From: Leuconostoc lactis KCTC 3528 = DSM 20202 | Lineage (GTDB): Bacteria; Bacillota; Bacilli; Lactobacillales; Lactobacillaceae | Reading direction: 5' to 3' | NCBI RefSeq assembly: GCF_014651235.1 | Contig: NZ_BMWM01000010.1 | Coordinates: 1-57,641, forward strand | DNA: 57,641 nucleotides | In this document: positions 8,194-17,193 of the stretch, in pieces | Numbering within the stretch: the first letter of the stretch is position 1 | How the letters are laid out: the number at the start of each line of letters is the position of its first letter | The notes under the pieces: generated by a model | What the model saw: the letters and a program-made list of their open reading frames with translations, nothing else | Databases searched by the model: none | Told to the model about the DNA's origin: nothing | Program-made: the position numbers and the translations under genes

Positions 8194-9597
8194 TTAACCG
8201 ATAATGACGGATTCTTCAGGGTAGCGATAAGGGGCGTGCTCGGTGTGCACATTGAGTACAGAGAACATCACCGTATAGACGCCGACACGACCAATAAACA
8301 TCGTGAGCATAATGACACATTGGCCAAAGTCCGTGAGGTGTGGCGTGAGACCAAGGGATAGTCCGGCAGTGGCAAACGCACTGACCACTTCAAAGACGAT
8401 ATATTCAAGACCAAAGTGGGCGTCGGTCCCTTGTGTGAGGAGGAGCAAAAATGATAGACCAGCCAGGAATATCATTGAAACAAAAACAAGAAGTAGTGCA
8501 CGGGTAATGTTTTCATCAGTAAGACGGCGATGTGCAAAGGTCACATCTTGTTTACCGCGCAACGCAGCGTGTGTTTTGAGCAATAAAACACCTAAAGTGG
8601 TTGTTTTTAACCCACCCGCAGTAGAACCGGGGGTACCGCCAACATACATTAAGATCATCGTGACTAAGATTGTGGCTTGTGACATATCGGTAAAGCTGAA
8701 TTGAGAAAAGCCAGCTGTGCGATAAGAAATTGACATAAAAAGCGTATTGGAGGCGCGGTTGAGTGGTGACAGGGTGTGAGCGATAGCTAAATTACTTTGC
8801 GTAATTTCATATAAAAGCCAACCACCAACAATCAGGGCACCAGTCATGACTAAGGCGAGTTTTGAATGGAGACTTAATTTTTTAGTCCGTGGATACAACA
8901 AAACATCTCGCCAAACCAAAAATCCTAGCGAACCGGCCACAATTAAGGCGGCAAAAATGAACATCACCCAAGGCTGACTTGTATACGCCACCCCGTTACC
9001 AGGTAGCGTCGTGAACCCCGCATTTCCAAAGGCCGAAATGGCATGGAAAAGGGCAAAGAAACTCCCTTTTTTGAAACCGAAATCATTGATAAAGAATGGC
9101 GCCAGACAAAGTGCCCCGACAATTTGAATGATAATGGACAACTTGATGACGTAACCGAAAACCGCGCGGGTATCGTACAGATTTTCAAGACTATAAACTT
9201 CTTGAATCATCATCCGGTTACGTAAGTCCATCTGTCGCTTGGTTGCTGTGAACAATAGCACAGAAAAAGACATAAACCCTAACGCACCAACTTCAATCAA
9301 GCACATAATGACAATTTGGCCAAAGAGTGTCCAATGCGTGGCTGTGTCAACCACGGTGAGTCCCGTCACTGACGCAGCTGATGTCGAGGTAAATAGGGCA
9401 TTGAGAAAACTATGCCGCATATTGCCATAATGGCTAATGGGCAGCATCAACAACAGTGCGCCGACTGTGATAACGGATAGAAAGCCCAGTGTCAGTCGTT
9501 GGGGCATCGAAAAACGTGACCAGAATGTCCGTTGAAGCGATTGATTATGAAATTTTTTCATTTCCGCCGCAGTGGGGAGTTCAATTTCTCGTGACAT
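8194..9597 (-). CDS. ktrB: KtrB/TrkH-family potassium translocator
   Basis: The membrane subunit of a Ktr uptake system; 467 residues with four repeated M1-P-M2 units. Selectivity-filter-like glycine segments are visible (TSAASVTGLT, AFGNAGFTT, YRTAGFS, ATAGLSLGL), along with the GGTPGSTAGGLKTTT signature near residue 320. Expected function is Na+- or H+-coupled K+ uptake with KtrA. The start ATG at 9597 has no usable Shine-Dalgarno: TATAAT lies 6 nt upstream, so the mRNA is probably leaderless. The N-terminal cytoplasmic tail is unusually polar (about 35 residues before TM1), and shorter starts are possible. Confidence 0.92.
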   Translation of the reverse strand: MSREIELPTAAEMKKFHNQSLQRTFWSRFSMPQRLTLGFLSVITVGALLLMLPISHYGNMRHSFLNALFTSTSAASVTGLTVVDTATHWTLFGQIVIMCLIEVGALGFMSFSVLLFTATKRQMDLRNRMMIQEVYSLENLYDTRAVFGYVIKLSIIIQIVGALCLAPFFINDFGFKKGSFFALFHAISAFGNAGFTTLPGNGVAYTSQPWVMFIFAALIVAGSLGFLVWRDVLLYPRTKKLSLHSKLALVMTGALIVGGWLLYEITQSNLAIAHTLSPLNRASNTLFMSISYRTAGFSQFSFTDMSQATILVTMILMYVGGTPGSTAGGLKTTTLGVLLLKTHAALRGKQDVTFAHRRLTDENITRALLLVFVSMIFLAGLSFLLLLTQGTDAHFGLEYIVFEVVSAFATAGLSLGLTPHLTDFGQCVIMLTMFIGRVGVYTVMFSVLNVHTEHAPYRYPEESVIIG

Positions 9598-9628
9598 GCC
9601 TCTATTATAGCGTAATTTTGAGGCGGCG
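9598..9628 (-). promoter_or_regulatory. ktrB promoter giving a likely leaderless mRNA
   Basis: On the minus strand TATAAT (9609-9604) is separated from the ATG by only AGAGGC. Transcription initiating about 7 nt after the -10 would begin at the A of ATG. The -35 is weak (TTGTTC with a 19-nt spacer). Confidence 0.55.
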
Positions 9629-9694
9629 GAACAAAAGCGATACGGATTTTTAAAACGTTTAATAGCGGTGTGTATAGTAAATCAATTGAAATAA

Positions 9695-9768
9695 TTGCAC
9701 GATAGCAAACATGGTATAATATTATTTGAAGAATTTTCCACGAACAGCATTTGTCCGTGGAATTTTTT
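9695..9768 (+). promoter_or_regulatory. nup promoter followed at once by a terminator-like hairpin
   Basis: TTGCAC (9695-9700) and TATAAT/TAATAT (9715-9722) form a promoter. The transcript would start near 9727 and immediately form TTCCACG/CGTGGAA (9736-9742 with 9756-9762, extended by ACA/TGT inside), followed by T6. A second possible stem (CGCGG with CCGCG) lies between this and the nupA start. An attenuator or unknown structured leader is possible; it fits no riboswitch I know. Confidence 0.5.
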
Positions 9769-9842
9769 GAAAATATATCAGAAAGTGGAAACGCGGTTGA
9801 TAATGTGCAAATACTGCCATTTCCCGCGCGCTGAGAAAATAA

Positions 9843-11399
9843 ATGACCGAATCATTACCAGTCATTGAGATGCGTCACATCGTCAAAAAATTTGGTGATT
9901 TCGCAGCCAATGATGACATTAATTTAAAAGTCCAACAAGGTGAAATTCACGCGTTACTTGGTGAGAACGGTGCAGGGAAATCAACTCTGATGAATATTCT
10001 CACGGGCTTGTTGCAACCAACGTCAGGAGAAATCTTGATTAATGGTAAGCAAGTTACCGTTGATTCACCCTCAAAGGCAGCTGCTTTGGGTATTGGCATG
10101 GTGCATCAGCACTTTATGCTCATTGACGCGTTTACCGTAACTGAAAATATCATTTTGGGGTCTGAAGTGACGAAAGGTTTGTCACTTGACACCAAGTCAG
10201 CAGCCAAGAAGATTCAGGCATTGTCTGAACAATACGGGTTGCAAGTTGATCCTTATGCGAAGGTTTCTGATATTTCCGTGGGGCAGCAACAACGTGTTGA
10301 AATTTTGAAGACGCTCTATCGTGGGGCGGATATTTTGATTTTTGATGAACCAACCGCGGTGTTGACCCCACAAGAAATCGAAGAATTAATTGCTATTTTG
10401 CATAACTTGGCCAAAGAGGGAAAGTCAATTATTTTGATTACCCACAAGTTAGATGAAATCCGGGCAGCCGCTGACACGGTGACGGTTATTCGTGCCGGTA
10501 AGTCAATTGATACTTTCCCAGTGGCCGGGGTGTCATCACAAGAATTAGCTGATTTGATGGTTGGCCGTGAAGTGAGCTTCAAGACTGATAAAATTGATGC
10601 CACGCCTGGCGAAACAGTGTTGCACATTGACAATCTTGAAGTGCATGATGCACGTGGCGTGGCCGCGGTGAAAGACTTTTCATTGGACGTTAAAGCGGGT
10701 GAAATTGTCGGTATTGCCGGCATTGATGGCAATGGACAAACAGAATTAATCCAAGGGATTACTGGCTTGACCAAAGTACAGTCAGGTCAGGTGGTCTTGC
10801 AAGGACAAGACATTACCAATAAGAAGCCACGCCAAATCACAGAAGCTGGTGTGGGGCATATTCCTGAAGATCGTCTCCGGTTTGGGATGGAAGTTGATAT
10901 GACGTTGTCAGAAAACTTGGCATTGCAAACGTACTATAAGGCGCCTTTGTCACAACATGGTGTCTTACAAGCTGATGCAATGGATAAGTTGGCCAACGAG
11001 TTGGTCAAGGAATTTGACGTGCGTTCAGCTGGTATTCATGTTTTGGCTGGGTCGATGTCTGGTGGTAACCAACAAAAAGCCGTCATTGCCCGTGAATTAA
11101 ATCGTGATAACGAATTAGTCATTGCGGCACAACCAACACGTGGGCTTGACGTCGGAGCGATTGAATACATTCATCAACGTTTGATTGACCAACGTAATGA
11201 CGGTAAAGCGGTGCTGGTCGTCAGCTTTGAATTAGATGAAATTTTGAATTTGTCTGATCGTATTGCCGTGATCAATGCGGGTAAAGTTGTCGGGATTGTT
11301 GATGCAAAAGATACAAATAAACAAGAATTAGGATTGCTGATGACAGGGATGAGTCTAGCCGACGCCCGTGCAGCGCTTAAAGAAGAGGTACACGCCTAA
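9843..11399 (+). CDS. nupA: Nucleoside ABC transporter ATPase (NupA type)
   Basis: A 518-residue tandem ATPase energising nucleoside (guanosine/adenosine/uridine-type) uptake. The first domain has a clear Walker A (GENGAGKSTLMN, about 40-51), signature SVGQQQRVEILK and Walker B ILIFDEPTAVLTP. The second has a degenerate P-loop (GIDGNGQTE) and MSGGNQQKAVIAREL, the usual asymmetry of this sugar/nucleoside class. A GAG-containing weak site precedes the ATG. The stop overlaps the next ATG by one base (TAATG), so translation is coupled to the permease. The binding lipoprotein (BmpA-like) that usually leads such operons is absent here. Confidence 0.92.
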   Translation: MTESLPVIEMRHIVKKFGDFAANDDINLKVQQGEIHALLGENGAGKSTLMNILTGLLQPTSGEILINGKQVTVDSPSKAAALGIGMVHQHFMLIDAFTVTENIILGSEVTKGLSLDTKSAAKKIQALSEQYGLQVDPYAKVSDISVGQQQRVEILKTLYRGADILIFDEPTAVLTPQEIEELIAILHNLAKEGKSIILITHKLDEIRAAADTVTVIRAGKSIDTFPVAGVSSQELADLMVGREVSFKTDKIDATPGETVLHIDNLEVHDARGVAAVKDFSLDVKAGEIVGIAGIDGNGQTELIQGITGLTKVQSGQVVLQGQDITNKKPRQITEAGVGHIPEDRLRFGMEVDMTLSENLALQTYYKAPLSQHGVLQADAMDKLANELVKEFDVRSAGIHVLAGSMSGGNQQKAVIARELNRDNELVIAAQPTRGLDVGAIEYIHQRLIDQRNDGKAVLVVSFELDEILNLSDRIAVINAGKVVGIVDAKDTNKQELGLLMTGMSLADARAALKEEVHA

Positions 11400-12535
11400 T
11401 GGCAGCACAAAAAAATTCATTTTCTGTGGCCTTATTCTCAGTCCTTTTTGGGTTGATTATTGGGGCCGTTATTATGCTGGTTTTCGGGTATAATCCGATT
11501 TCTGGTTATGTGGCGTTACTGGGTTCAGCTTTTGGTTCAATGCAAGACATCGGTGGTGTCTTGACTCAAATGACGCCATTGATTTTAACAGCACTTGGTT
11601 TTGCCGTGGCGCAAACAGCTGGATTCTTTAACATTGGGTTATCTGGTCAAGCCTTAGCCGGTTGGGTTGGTTCAGTCTGGTATGCGTTGAGTTTTCCAGA
11701 TATGCCAGCTTATCTGATGATGCCAAGTTCTATCTTGCTTGGCGTTGGGTTAGGGGCGATCGCGGGCGCTATTCCGGGTTGGTTACGCGCCCAGTTTGGT
11801 GCCAGTGAAGTGATCGTGACCATCATGATGAACTATATCTTGTTGTTCTTAGGGAATAACATTTTGCAAAATACGATGTCAAAGAGCATTAAAGAATCAG
11901 CCGAAACAACCAAGCAAGTCGGCGCCAATGCGTCATTGCAAATGAAGTGGTTGACTGATTTGACGCAAGGCTCAAGTATTTCAGCGGGTATTTTCATTGC
12001 TTTGATCATGATTGTTGTGATCTGGTTTGTGATGACTAAGACAACACTTGGGTTTGAAATTCGTGCCGTTGGTTTGAATGCGGATGCGGCAAAGTACGCG
12101 GGGATGTCAGACAAGCGTAATGCCGTGATTGCTATGGCCATTTCTGGTGGTTTAGCTGGTTTAGCTGGTACCATTGAAGGTCTTGGGAATTATCTGAACT
12201 TCTTTACGCAAAACGGTTCGCCAGCTATTGGCTTTGATGGGATGGCGGTTGCGTTGCTTGGTAGCGGCTCATACCTTGGTATCTTAGCATCAGCCGCAAT
12301 CTTCTCAGTATTGAAGATTGGTGGCCTAGGTATGCCAATGTCTTCAGGTGTACCATTTGAATTGGTTGATATTGTGACAGCGTCAATTATCTTCTTCGTT
12401 GGAGCAAAGTATTTGATTCAATTGATTCAAAAGCGTGTCCATGAAATGGACGAAAAGGCAGCTGAAGCAGCTGCAATTAAGAAGGCAGCCAAAACCGAGT
12501 CGGTTGCCGGTAAAAATCAGAAAGGCGGTGAATAA
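11399..12535 (+). CDS. nupB: Nucleoside ABC transporter permease (NupB type)
   Basis: A BPD_transp_2-family permease of 378 residues with about 9-10 membrane segments. The family motif GASEVIVTIMMNYI lies near residues 134-147, and GLNADAAKYAGM follows later, the cytoplasmic loop that contacts the ATPase. A lysine/alanine-rich C-terminal tail of about 25 residues follows the last helix. It pairs with the next gene to form the membrane channel. Start overlaps the nupA stop; the next gene begins 2 nt after its stop. Confidence 0.92.
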   Translation: MAAQKNSFSVALFSVLFGLIIGAVIMLVFGYNPISGYVALLGSAFGSMQDIGGVLTQMTPLILTALGFAVAQTAGFFNIGLSGQALAGWVGSVWYALSFPDMPAYLMMPSSILLGVGLGAIAGAIPGWLRAQFGASEVIVTIMMNYILLFLGNNILQNTMSKSIKESAETTKQVGANASLQMKWLTDLTQGSSISAGIFIALIMIVVIWFVMTKTTLGFEIRAVGLNADAAKYAGMSDKRNAVIAMAISGGLAGLAGTIEGLGNYLNFFTQNGSPAIGFDGMAVALLGSGSYLGILASAAIFSVLKIGGLGMPMSSGVPFELVDIVTASIIFFVGAKYLIQLIQKRVHEMDEKAAEAAAIKKAAKTESVAGKNQKGGE

Positions 12536-12537
12536 AG

Positions 12538-13494
12538 ATGTCATTAATGGCGATGTTATCACTCGTAATTTCTAGTACATTAGTTTACTCAACGCCGTTG
12601 ATTTTCACGTCAATTGGTGGCACGTTCTCAGAACGTGGCGGCGTCGTCAACGTTGGTTTGGAAGGGATTATGGGCATGGGCGCGTTTGCGGCGGTTGTCT
12701 TTAACCTGACTTTTGCTAGCACTTTAGGTTCAGCCACACCTTGGTTTGGCTTGCTTGCTGGTGCTGTGGTTGGTTTGCTCTTCTCTTTGTTACATGGTGT
12801 GGCCACAATCACATTGCGTGCGGACCACATTATTTCGGGTACTGTGATTAACTTGATGGCCCCAGCCTTGGGTGTCTTCTTAATTAAAGTTCTTTATGGT
12901 AAGGGACAAACTGTACCAATTTCACAAGACTTTGGTTATACATCAATTCCAGTTTTGTCACACATTCCGATTCTTGGGGACCTCTTCTTTGCGAAGACTT
13001 CTGGGCCTGCTTGGCTAGCAATCGTGGTGGCAGTGCTATCTTGGTACGTGATTTTCAAGACAAAGTTTGGTTTGCGTTTGCGGTCAGTGGGTGAAAATCC
13101 GCAAGCAGCTGATACATTAGGCTTGAATGTGGCCCGTTTGCGTTATTCAGGCGTGATGCTTTCAGGCTTGCTTGGTGGCGTTGGTGGCGCCGTAGTGGCA
13201 CAATCAATTTCATTGAACTATTCAGCCAGCACCATTGTGGGTCAGGGATTCATGGCGATGGCAGCGATGATCTTTGGTCGTTGGAATCCAATTGGGGCAT
13301 TGGGCGCTTCGCTCTTCTTTGGTTTGTCACAATCACTTGCTGTGGTTGGGGCACAATTGCCAGGTTTGAAGAACGTCCCATCAATTTGGTTACAAATCGC
13401 ACCGTACGTCTTGACGATTATCGTGCTTGTCTTCTTCTTTGGTAAGACACGTGCGCCAAAGGCAGATGGTGTCAACTATATTAAGGCAGCTTAA
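12538..13494 (+). CDS. nupC: Nucleoside ABC transporter permease (NupC type)
   Basis: The second BPD_transp_2 permease (318 residues, about 8-10 helices). It shows the family segments GGTFSERGGVVNVGLEGIMG near the N-terminus, TLRADHIISGTVINLMAP, and the ATPase-contact loop RSVGENPQAADTLGLNV. This order of ATPase, long permease and short permease is standard for guanosine/uridine importers. It is the last gene of the operon and is followed by a strong terminator. Confidence 0.92.
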   Translation: MSLMAMLSLVISSTLVYSTPLIFTSIGGTFSERGGVVNVGLEGIMGMGAFAAVVFNLTFASTLGSATPWFGLLAGAVVGLLFSLLHGVATITLRADHIISGTVINLMAPALGVFLIKVLYGKGQTVPISQDFGYTSIPVLSHIPILGDLFFAKTSGPAWLAIVVAVLSWYVIFKTKFGLRLRSVGENPQAADTLGLNVARLRYSGVMLSGLLGGVGGAVVAQSISLNYSASTIVGQGFMAMAAMIFGRWNPIGALGASLFFGLSQSLAVVGAQLPGLKNVPSIWLQIAPYVLTIIVLVFFFGKTRAPKADGVNYIKAA

Positions 13495-13508
13495 ATAAGC
13501 TGACTGGT

Positions 13509-13542
13509 AAAAATCCTAGCTGGATCCAGCTAGGATTTTTTT
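13509..13542 (+). terminator. nupABC terminator
   Basis: A strong stem AAATCCTAGCTGG/CCAGCTAGGATTT is followed by T7. Confidence 0.9.
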
Positions 13543-13605
13543 GCCCGAAAATAAGGTTATATACTGCCGAAGGTGAGCGATAAGATTTTAATTTATAATC
13601 ATTTT

Positions 13606-13634
13606 TTGTTGTTATATCGCTGTCCTGTTACAAT
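13606..13634 (+). promoter_or_regulatory. Promoter of the CNT transporter gene
   Basis: TTGTTG, a 17-nt spacer and TACAAT, about 80 bp upstream of the ATG. The untranslated leader between them ends with an AAGAGG site. Confidence 0.65.
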
Positions 13635-13715
13635 AGATAGAGAAATAAATTTTCTAATGAGACGTGATAGCTTATCACCATGGCAGAAAAGCGAGAGAGT
13701 TAAGAGGTAATTAAA

Positions 13716-14942
13716 ATGCTTGTGATCATGAACATACTCAGTATTCCCATATTTATTGGGATTGCGTATTTGTTTTCAAACGATAAAAAAAATATCCAAT
13801 GGCGATCAGTAGTGACGGTGTTAGCCATTGAATTAATATTAGCGTGGTTTTTCACGCAATTTAAAATGGGTCAAATTGCCGTTCAAGGTGCGGCTGACGG
13901 CTTTAACTAGTTAGTTTCCGTGGCTGCAGAGGGAACAGCTTTTGCTTTGCCGGATTGGTTGACAGCTAATAATGGTGGGCCTAACTTTGTGACGTCGGCC
14001 TTATTACCAATTTTATTGGTTGTGCCATTATTTGATATTTTGACTTATATTGGTTTTTTGCCATGGTTGATCAAATGGATTGGTAAGGGGTTGGCCTTGA
14101 TTACAGGACAGCCTAAGTTTGAAGCCTTTTTCTCCATTGAAATGATGTTTTTGGGGAATACGGAAGTTTTGGCCGTATCAAAAACGCAGCTTGATCAGAT
14201 GTCAGCCCGCCGTAACTTTACGTTGGCTATGATGTCGATGAGCTGTGTGACCTCAGCGATTATTGGTTCTTACACTCAAATGGTGCCAGGTAAGTATGTG
14301 TTAACAGCGATTCCGTTAAATATCTTGGGGGCAATTATTATTTCCGCCATCTTGAATCCAACTAAAGTGTCACCCGAAGATGACGTGATTGTTGGTGTTG
14401 CTGGTGGCGACAATAAAAAAGCGCCCTTCTTCTCATTTCTAGGTGATTCGATTCTTCGGGCAGGTAAGCTAATCTTGATTATCACTGCAACAGTTATTGC
14501 CTTTGTCTCACTGGCTGCCATGATCGACCAGTTATTGAGTTTAACTGGCCTACGCTGGTTAACATTAGAAAATATGTTTGGTGTCGTCATGTTTCCGTTT
14601 GCATGGCTCCTGGGCTTTAATGCCCATGAAGCCTTTCAAATTGCCCAGTTCATGGGCACGAAATTAGTGACCAACGAATTTGTGGTGATGGGTGAAGTAT
14701 CCAAAAACATCATGGCGCAAAAAGGGCTCTTTGCCAATGAACATGCGCGCATTGTCTTGACTGTGTTCTTGACGAGTTTTGCGAATTTTGGCACTTTGGG
14801 CATGATTATTGGCGCCTTTAAAGGATTGGTCAGTCAGGAAAAGAATGATTATCTTAGCGCACGCGTTCATTATATGTTACTTGCGGGTATTTTGGTTTCA
14901 CTGGTTTCAGCGGCAGCCGCTGGGTTGTTTGTTTGGTCATAA
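13716..14942 (+). pseudogene. Concentrative nucleoside transporter (CNT) with amber codon
   Basis: A single frame of 408 codons encodes a CNT/NupC-family nucleoside symporter but contains TAG at 13908-13910 after codon 64. The stop lies in AADGFN-stop-LVSVAAEGTAFA, where family members normally have a tryptophan, so TGG to TAG is the simplest event. Upstream are two or three helices; downstream are the gate and core segments (MMFLGNTEVLAVSKTQL, GSYTQMVPG, LLGFNAHEAFQIAQFMGTKLV, TSFANFGTLGMIIGA). The original protein is about 409 residues, normal length. The downstream piece has a weak GTG at 13920 but would lack the N-terminal helices. Start ATG has AGAGGTAATTAAA upstream. Confidence 0.88.
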
Positions 14943-14945
14943 GGC

Positions 14946-14971
14946 AAAAAAGCGCAGCAATGCGCTTTTTT
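14946..14971. terminator. Bidirectional terminator
   Basis: AAAAAGCGCA/TGCGCTTTTT with a GCAA loop lies between the convergent CNT and hydroxyacid dehydrogenase genes. Confidence 0.9.
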
Positions 14972-15884
14972 ATAGATAGGCCGCTGTTTTTTCGGCGATG
15001 GCAGCGGCAGATTGCTTGAGGCTGGCCTGCTCGGCAGCCGTAAGCGCTAAAGAAAAATCCCCGACAATACCACCACGACCAATAATAGCGGGTGTCGAGA
15101 TATAGCTGTCAAATTGGTGGTCGTAATGGGACACAATCGCTTCTTGGCGGGCATCTGACAGCACAAGTTGGGCTAATGCCACAGCAGCATGGACAATGGC
15201 AAAGTTGGTATATTTTTTACCAGCAAAGACAGTAAAGCCACCATCGCGCGCATCAGCGGCAATTTGATTCAAATCAAGCTGGTAGGTAGCGGCCAGTTCA
15301 GTTGCGGTTTGGCCAAGTGCCCGAACGGTTGACCAGGCGGCAAATTGTGACGCCCCATGTTCGCCTAACATATAGCCACTGACACTGCGCGGATCAATAT
15401 TCAGGGCGTCACCGAGGGCGCGTTTCAAACGGGCAGTGTCTAAATAAGTCCCTGTGCCAAAAACTTGTTGGGTGGGTAAACCAGTCACTTGTTGATAAAG
15501 GCCAGTCATCACGTCAACTGGATTGGAAATGACGATTAAGACCCCCTTAAAACTTGCATGTTTTAAGTCAGTTCCGACTTGTTGTACTTCTGGTGTATTG
15601 GCGCGTAATTCCGTGAAACGATCCCCGCCAGGTTGGATGAGGTCAATATGACCCAGTGCTGAAATAACGACATCAGCATCGCCTAAGTCAGCCGTTGTAC
15701 CGGCTGTTACCGTCACGTGTTGAGGTAATAAACTCGCGGCATCACGAAAATCAAGTACCTCTGATGCCAACTTATCAGGGTTTTTATCAACAAGGACCAA
15801 TGTATCTGCGAGACCTTGGCTCACAATCAGATGGGCAACTGTTGCACCAACGTGACCAATCCCAACAACGCCAATTTTTCGCAT
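14970..15884 (-). CDS. L-2-hydroxyisocaproate dehydrogenase (LDH-like)
   Basis: A 304-residue NAD-dependent 2-hydroxyacid dehydrogenase of the lactate/malate dehydrogenase family. It has GIGHVGATVAH (Rossmann loop, about 7-17), VVISNPVDV, GTGTYLDTARLKRAL (substrate-binding arginine region) and DPRSVSGYMLGEHGASQF with the catalytic histidine in GEHG. These segments and VAWSTVR-like AAWSTVRALGQ match what I recall of the Weissella confusa L-HicDH better than glycolytic LDH. It should interconvert branched 2-oxo and 2-hydroxy acids from amino acid transamination. The start follows ATGAGGTGGTTTT. Lactate dehydrogenase activity cannot be excluded. Confidence 0.82.
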   Translation of the reverse strand: MRKIGVVGIGHVGATVAHLIVSQGLADTLVLVDKNPDKLASEVLDFRDAASLLPQHVTVTAGTTADLGDADVVISALGHIDLIQPGGDRFTELRANTPEVQQVGTDLKHASFKGVLIVISNPVDVMTGLYQQVTGLPTQQVFGTGTYLDTARLKRALGDALNIDPRSVSGYMLGEHGASQFAAWSTVRALGQTATELAATYQLDLNQIAADARDGGFTVFAGKKYTNFAIVHAAVALAQLVLSDARQEAIVSHYDHQFDSYISTPAIIGRGGIVGDFSLALTAAEQASLKQSAAAIAEKTAAYL

Positions 15885-15962
15885 AAAACCACCTCATGAA
15901 TTTAAAATGTGTTATTGATTAGATTATACACATTTTTATAGGAAAACGCCAAATTTCGCTCA

Positions 15963-15978
15963 TGTTTCACGTGGAACA
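15963..15978. promoter_or_regulatory. parS centromere-like site
   Basis: The 16-bp sequence TGTTTCACGTGGAACA (complement TGTTCCACGTGAAACA) matches the Firmicutes ParB/Spo0J consensus TGTTNCACGTGAAACA exactly. It lies in the 228-bp non-coding gap between divergent genes. parS sites usually cluster around the chromosome origin. Confidence 0.9.
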
Positions 15979-16044
15979 TCATAAGTTGCTGATTGCAAAA
16001 ATGAGTTGGGGAAATAGGTGGGATTAAGCGCCGATTGCGTGATA

Positions 16045-16075
16045 ATTATTGGTTTGATTTGTGATAAAATAGAAC
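16045..16075 (+). promoter_or_regulatory. Extended -10 promoter of azlCD
   Basis: TGATAAAAT forms an extended -10 (TG-N-TAAAAT) about 45 bp before the azlC ATG. The -35 is poor. Confidence 0.45.
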
Positions 16076-16112
16076 CTTGTGTGATACTTTAAAAATATTA
16101 AGGGAGATCATC

Positions 16113-16844
16113 ATGTCATTGATGTCCAAAACCGATTTCCGCAAAGTGTGGTATGCTGTGCTACCACTTTTTGTCAGTTATTTACCATTAGGACTGGCGA
16201 GCGGTATTTTACTACAGTCGGTACATTTCAACGTCTTTCAGACGTTCTTGATTTCAGTGCTTGTTTTTTCAGGTGGGGGCCAATTTTTAGTGGTGGCGCT
16301 ACTGGCAACGCAAAGTAGTGTCAGCACAATCTTAATGATGGTGTTCTTTTTAGAATTACGTTATGCGCTTTTGGGGGCAACCTTGTCACGCTATCTTAAG
16401 CATGAAAGTAACGGGTTCTTAGCGATTTTTTCACAATCGATGAATGACGAAAATTATGCCGTCAATCATTTGAAATTTATGACCGATAGTTCTTGGGACG
16501 GTCAAAAGGCCCTCTGGGTCAACTGGTTGTCGATGTTCGCTTGGACTTCAGCGAACATGGTGGGGACGCTTGGGGCCCAATTTATCAAGATTGATAGTAG
16601 TTTAGTGCATTTTGCGCTGACTGCCATGTTTGTTTACATGCTTGTGATGCATGTGAAAAATAAAAAGCGTCTGGTGGCCGCGGTGGTTTCTGCCGTGTTA
16701 GCCGTACTCTTTATGGTCACGATTAAAAACACCTTTGGGATTGTGTTAGCAACCCTAGTTGCGTCTTATGCTGGACATAGTTTTGAACAGGGGCAGCATA
16801 AGCGCCGGGCGCTCGCTAATCCAGCGGTTGCTGTGGAGGAATAA
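16113..16844 (+). CDS. azlC: AzlC-family branched-chain amino acid exporter subunit
   Basis: The large subunit of an AzlCD-type exporter (243 residues, about 5-7 membrane helices). Family features are PLFVSYLPLGLASGILLQS near the N-terminus, SVLVFSGGGQFLVVALL and FFLELRYALLGATLS, which match the azaleucine-resistance protein family. The start is the second in-frame Met region, ATG at 16113, because AGGGAG lies 6 nt upstream; an earlier ATG at 16113 minus 36 has none. AzlD follows two bases after its stop, and both are required in studied systems. Confidence 0.88.
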   Translation: MSLMSKTDFRKVWYAVLPLFVSYLPLGLASGILLQSVHFNVFQTFLISVLVFSGGGQFLVVALLATQSSVSTILMMVFFLELRYALLGATLSRYLKHESNGFLAIFSQSMNDENYAVNHLKFMTDSSWDGQKALWVNWLSMFAWTSANMVGTLGAQFIKIDSSLVHFALTAMFVYMLVMHVKNKKRLVAAVVSAVLAVLFMVTIKNTFGIVLATLVASYAGHSFEQGQHKRRALANPAVAVEE

Positions 16845-16846
16845 GA

Positions 16847-17167
16847 ATGTCTGATTTAGCAATTTACGGTCTTATTTTCGGGTTGTTTTTAGCCGCGTAC
16901 ATACCGCGGGTGCTCCCAATTTTCTATTTTTCAAAACGGCAAATTCCTAGTTGGTTCCACGACTGGATGAAGTATGTGCCGATTTCCTTGTTTGCGGCTT
17001 TAGTGGCAAAAGATGTGTTCATTAAAGGCACAACATTTGAATGGCGTTGGCCATATGTTGTGACGGTGGTCATCGTCTTCTTGGTTGCTTATAAGAGCCG
17101 TTCTATGGTGGTTTCGGTGATTGCCGGTTTGATTGCAATTTATTTAACGACGCTATTTTTAGGTTAA
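16847..17167 (+). CDS. azlD: AzlD-family exporter subunit
   Basis: A 106-residue hydrophobic protein with four predicted helices and the AzlD-type RVLPIFYFSKRQIPSWFHDWMKYVPISLFAALVAKD segment, where YVP is conserved. It is the small partner of AzlC. Site GAGGAATAAGA-ATG overlaps the end of azlC. The pair is thought to export leucine-type amino acids or analogues. Confidence 0.88.
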   Translation: MSDLAIYGLIFGLFLAAYIPRVLPIFYFSKRQIPSWFHDWMKYVPISLFAALVAKDVFIKGTTFEWRWPYVVTVVIVFLVAYKSRSMVVSVIAGLIAIYLTTLFLG

Positions 17168-17193
17168 AAGTCTGTCTTGGCAGGCTTTTTTTT
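17166..17193 (+). terminator. azlCD terminator
   Basis: AAAAGTCTG/CAGGCTTTT hairpin with a T8 tail directly after the azlD stop. Confidence 0.8.

Noticed and set aside
8303-8704. 133-codon plus-strand ORF
   Set aside because: Antisense shadow of ktrB with no site or recognisable domain.
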